DNA from: Kiloniella spongiae
GTDB lineage: Bacteria; Pseudomonadota; Alphaproteobacteria; Kiloniellales; Kiloniellaceae
Direction of reading: 5' to 3'
DNA length: 64,000 nt
Assembly (NCBI RefSeq): GCF_001026905.1
Contig: NZ_LAQL01000006.1
Coordinates: 310,001-374,000, forward strand
The notes under the pieces were generated by a model, which did not search any database, was not told the origin of the DNA, and saw only the letters and a list, made by a program, of their open reading frames with translations. Below are positions 62,682 to 64,000 of this stretch, piece after piece. The stretch's first letter is position 1. The number at the start of each line of letters is the position of its first letter. The position numbers were made by a program, and so were the translations under genes.

Positions 62682-64000
62682 ATGAGCAAAGTTATCGGTA
62701 TTGATCTAGGAACCACAAACTCCTGTATCGCTATTATGGACGGTAAAGATGTCCGCGTTGTTGAAAATGCCGAAGGTGCACGTACGACACCTTCTATGGT
62801 TGGTTTTACAGCTGAAGAGCGCCTTGTTGGGCTGCCCGCTAAACGCCAGTCAGTTACGAACCCTGAAAGTACTCTTTTTGCGATCAAGCGTTTGATCGGT
62901 CGTCGCTTTAATGATCCGCTGACGAAAAAAGATATGGACCTTGTTCCTTATAAGATTGTTAAAGCTGATAATGGTGATGCGTGGGTAGAAGCCAACGGCG
63001 AAAAATACAGCCCATCACAGATTTCAGCCTTCATCCTGCAAAAGATGAAAGAAACTGCTGAAAGCTATCTTGGTGAACCTGTAACAAAAGCTGTTATTAC
63101 TGTTCCTGCTTACTTCAACGATTCTCAGCGTCAGGCAACAAAAGATGCCGGTAAGATTGCTGGTCTTGAAGTTCTCCGTATTATCAACGAGCCAACTGCT
63201 GCGGCTCTTGCATATGGCATGGACAAAAAAGGTTCTGGTACCGTTGTTGTGTATGACCTTGGTGGTGGTACGTTCGATGTGTCCGTTCTTGAAATCGGCG
63301 ATGGTGTTTTCGAAGTGAAGTCAACTAACGGGGATACATTCCTTGGTGGTGAAGATTTCGACAGCCGTATCATTGATTACTTGGCAGACGAGTTTAACAA
63401 AGAACAGGGTATCGATCTTCGTAAAGACACACTTGCTCTACAGCGCTTGAAAGAAGCTGCTGAGAAAGCAAAGATCGAACTTTCTTCTTCTACTCAAACT
63501 GAAGTAAACCTTCCGTTTATTACGGCTGATGCATCTGGTCCTAAACACCTTAACGTCAAGTTGACACGTGCGAAACTGGAAGCACTGGTTGATGATTTGA
63601 TTCAACGTACAATGGGTCCTGTTCAATCTGCGTTGAAAGATGCTGGTGTGAAAGCTGGTGACATCGATGAGATCATCATGGTTGGTGGTATGATTCGTAT
63701 GCCAAAAGTCCATGACACTGTTAAGGACTTCTTTGGCAAAGAACCACACCGTGGTGTGAACCCTGATGAAGTTGTGGCAACTGGTGCTGCTATTCAGGCG
63801 GGTGTTCTTCAGGGTGAAGTGAAAGATGTTCTTCTTCTGGATGTGACACCATTGTCTCTTGGTATTGAGACATTGGGCGGTGTTATGACAAAGCTGATTG
63901 ATCGTAACACAACAATCCCAACGAAGAAGAGCCAGACTTTCTCTACCGCCGAAGACAACCAGAGCGCGGTGACAATTCGTGTGTTCCAGGGTGAGCGCGA
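62682..64000 (+). CDS. dnaK: chaperone DnaK, 3' end cut by window edge
   Basis: Hsp70 ATPase that folds and disaggregates proteins with GrpE and Dna[21 protein letters not shown] opens the nucleotide-binding domain, with the phosphate loop [19 protein letters not shown] and [12 protein letters not shown]. The linker [15 protein letters not shown] (near 383-397) leads into the substrate-binding domain. 439 of about 640 residues are in the window. ATG 62682 with GTGAGGAATAAAC upstream as ribosome binding site. dnaJ is expected beyond the right edge. Confidence 0.98.
   Translation, partial: MSKVIGIDLGTTNSCIAIMDGKDVRVVENAEGARTTPSMVGFTAEERLVGLPAKRQSVTNPESTLFAIKRLIGRRFNDPLTKKDMDLVPYKIVKADNGDAWVEANGEKYSPSQISAFILQKMKETAESYLGEPVTKAVITVPAYFNDSQRQATKDAGKIAGLEVLRIINEPTAAALAYGMDKKGSGTVVVYDLGGGTFDVSVLEIGDGVFEVKSTNGDTFLGGEDFDSRIIDYLADEFNKEQGIDLRKDTLALQRLKEAAEKAKIELSSSTQTEVNLPFITADASGPKHLNVKLTRAKLEALVDDLIQRTMGPVQSALKDAGVKAGDIDEIIMVGGMIRMPKVHDTVKDFFGKEPHRGVNPDEVVATGAAIQAGVLQGEVKDVLLLDVTPLSLGIETLGGVMTKLIDRNTTIPTKKSQTFSTAEDNQSAVTIRVFQGER

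Noticed and set aside
1-64000. CRISPR arrays, insertion sequences, prophage, tRNA and rRNA genes.
   Set aside because: No repeat-spacer pattern, transposase, integrase, phage structural gene or RNA gene was seen by eye; small or divergent tRNAs cannot be fully excluded without a covariance-model search.

Overview
The window reads as chromosomal DNA of an alphaproteobacterium with moderate to low GC (mid-forties percent by eye). The gene order hemE / gap / RP001-type ppsR - maf - aroE - coaE - dnaQ - secB is the order that surrounds the chromosomal origin in Caulobacter and Rickettsia. The fxsA-timA-mltA-smr block, hslV-hslU beside a his operon with an acetyltransferase in it, and the hrcA-grpE-dnaK end also point to Alphaproteobacteria. 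A Rhodospirillales/Kiloniellales/Sneathiellales-like marine lineage is my guess, not a demonstrated placement.

Region 1-10.1 kb: the 3' part of mnmG is off the left edge. mnmE, a DUF6489 gene, a PAP2 phosphatase, ogt, a quinone oxidoreductase, rho, hemJ and hemE follow, mostly on the minus strand. Two ParB-binding parS sequences (one perfect, one with a single change) lie at 1870 and 3796. The 685-bp gap between hemE and ppsR carries a DnaA-box cluster, an AT-rich stretch and six GANTC sites in under 200 bp, and is the predicted chromosome origin. Genes to its left run mainly on the minus strand and genes immediately to its right on the plus strand, as expected for co-orientation with replication.

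Region 10.1-31 kb: ppsR, maf, aroE, coaE, dnaQ and secB, then a small islet (DUF2306 protein, LysR regulator, histidine phosphatase, frameshifted thioredoxin-like gene). Next come fxsA, timA, mltA, smr, an XRE regulator that looks leaderless, msrB-msrA, the hslV-hslU-DUF1737 operon, and hisB-hisH-GNAT-hisA-hisF-hisE followed by a HIT protein. A PAS histidine kinase closes the block.

Region 31-45 kb: a miniature ParB-domain protein, comM, then accessory genes (DUF523, a frameshifted GNAT, GFA, VTT membrane protein, SulP transporter, nitrilase, glycosyltransferase 25), then the envelope and translation cluster gshB, SirB1-like, BON lipoprotein, yraN, rsmI, with lpoA-like divergent from rsmI.

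Region 45-64 kb: an SmtB-type ArsR repressor, LemA, a DUF2207 protein and a Zn/Cd/Pb-type P-ATPase whose promoter carries two abutting ATGAA-N6-TTCAT operators, which together suggest a metal-efflux circuit. Then a PhyH-type oxygenase, an unknown small protein, a PAS protein, hemW, rdgB, rph, an MFS exporter divergent from a SufR-like regulator with a perfect palindrome, an ornithine-type decarboxylase, a 12-bp tandem repeat, hrcA, grpE, alkB, a small membrane protein and the first two thirds of dnaK.

I found no rRNA or tRNA gene, insertion sequence, prophage or CRISPR array. Most of the content is conserved backbone. The strongest items for follow-up are the origin/parS region and the tandem metal-responsive operators. 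I did not find a clearly undescribed multi-gene system.
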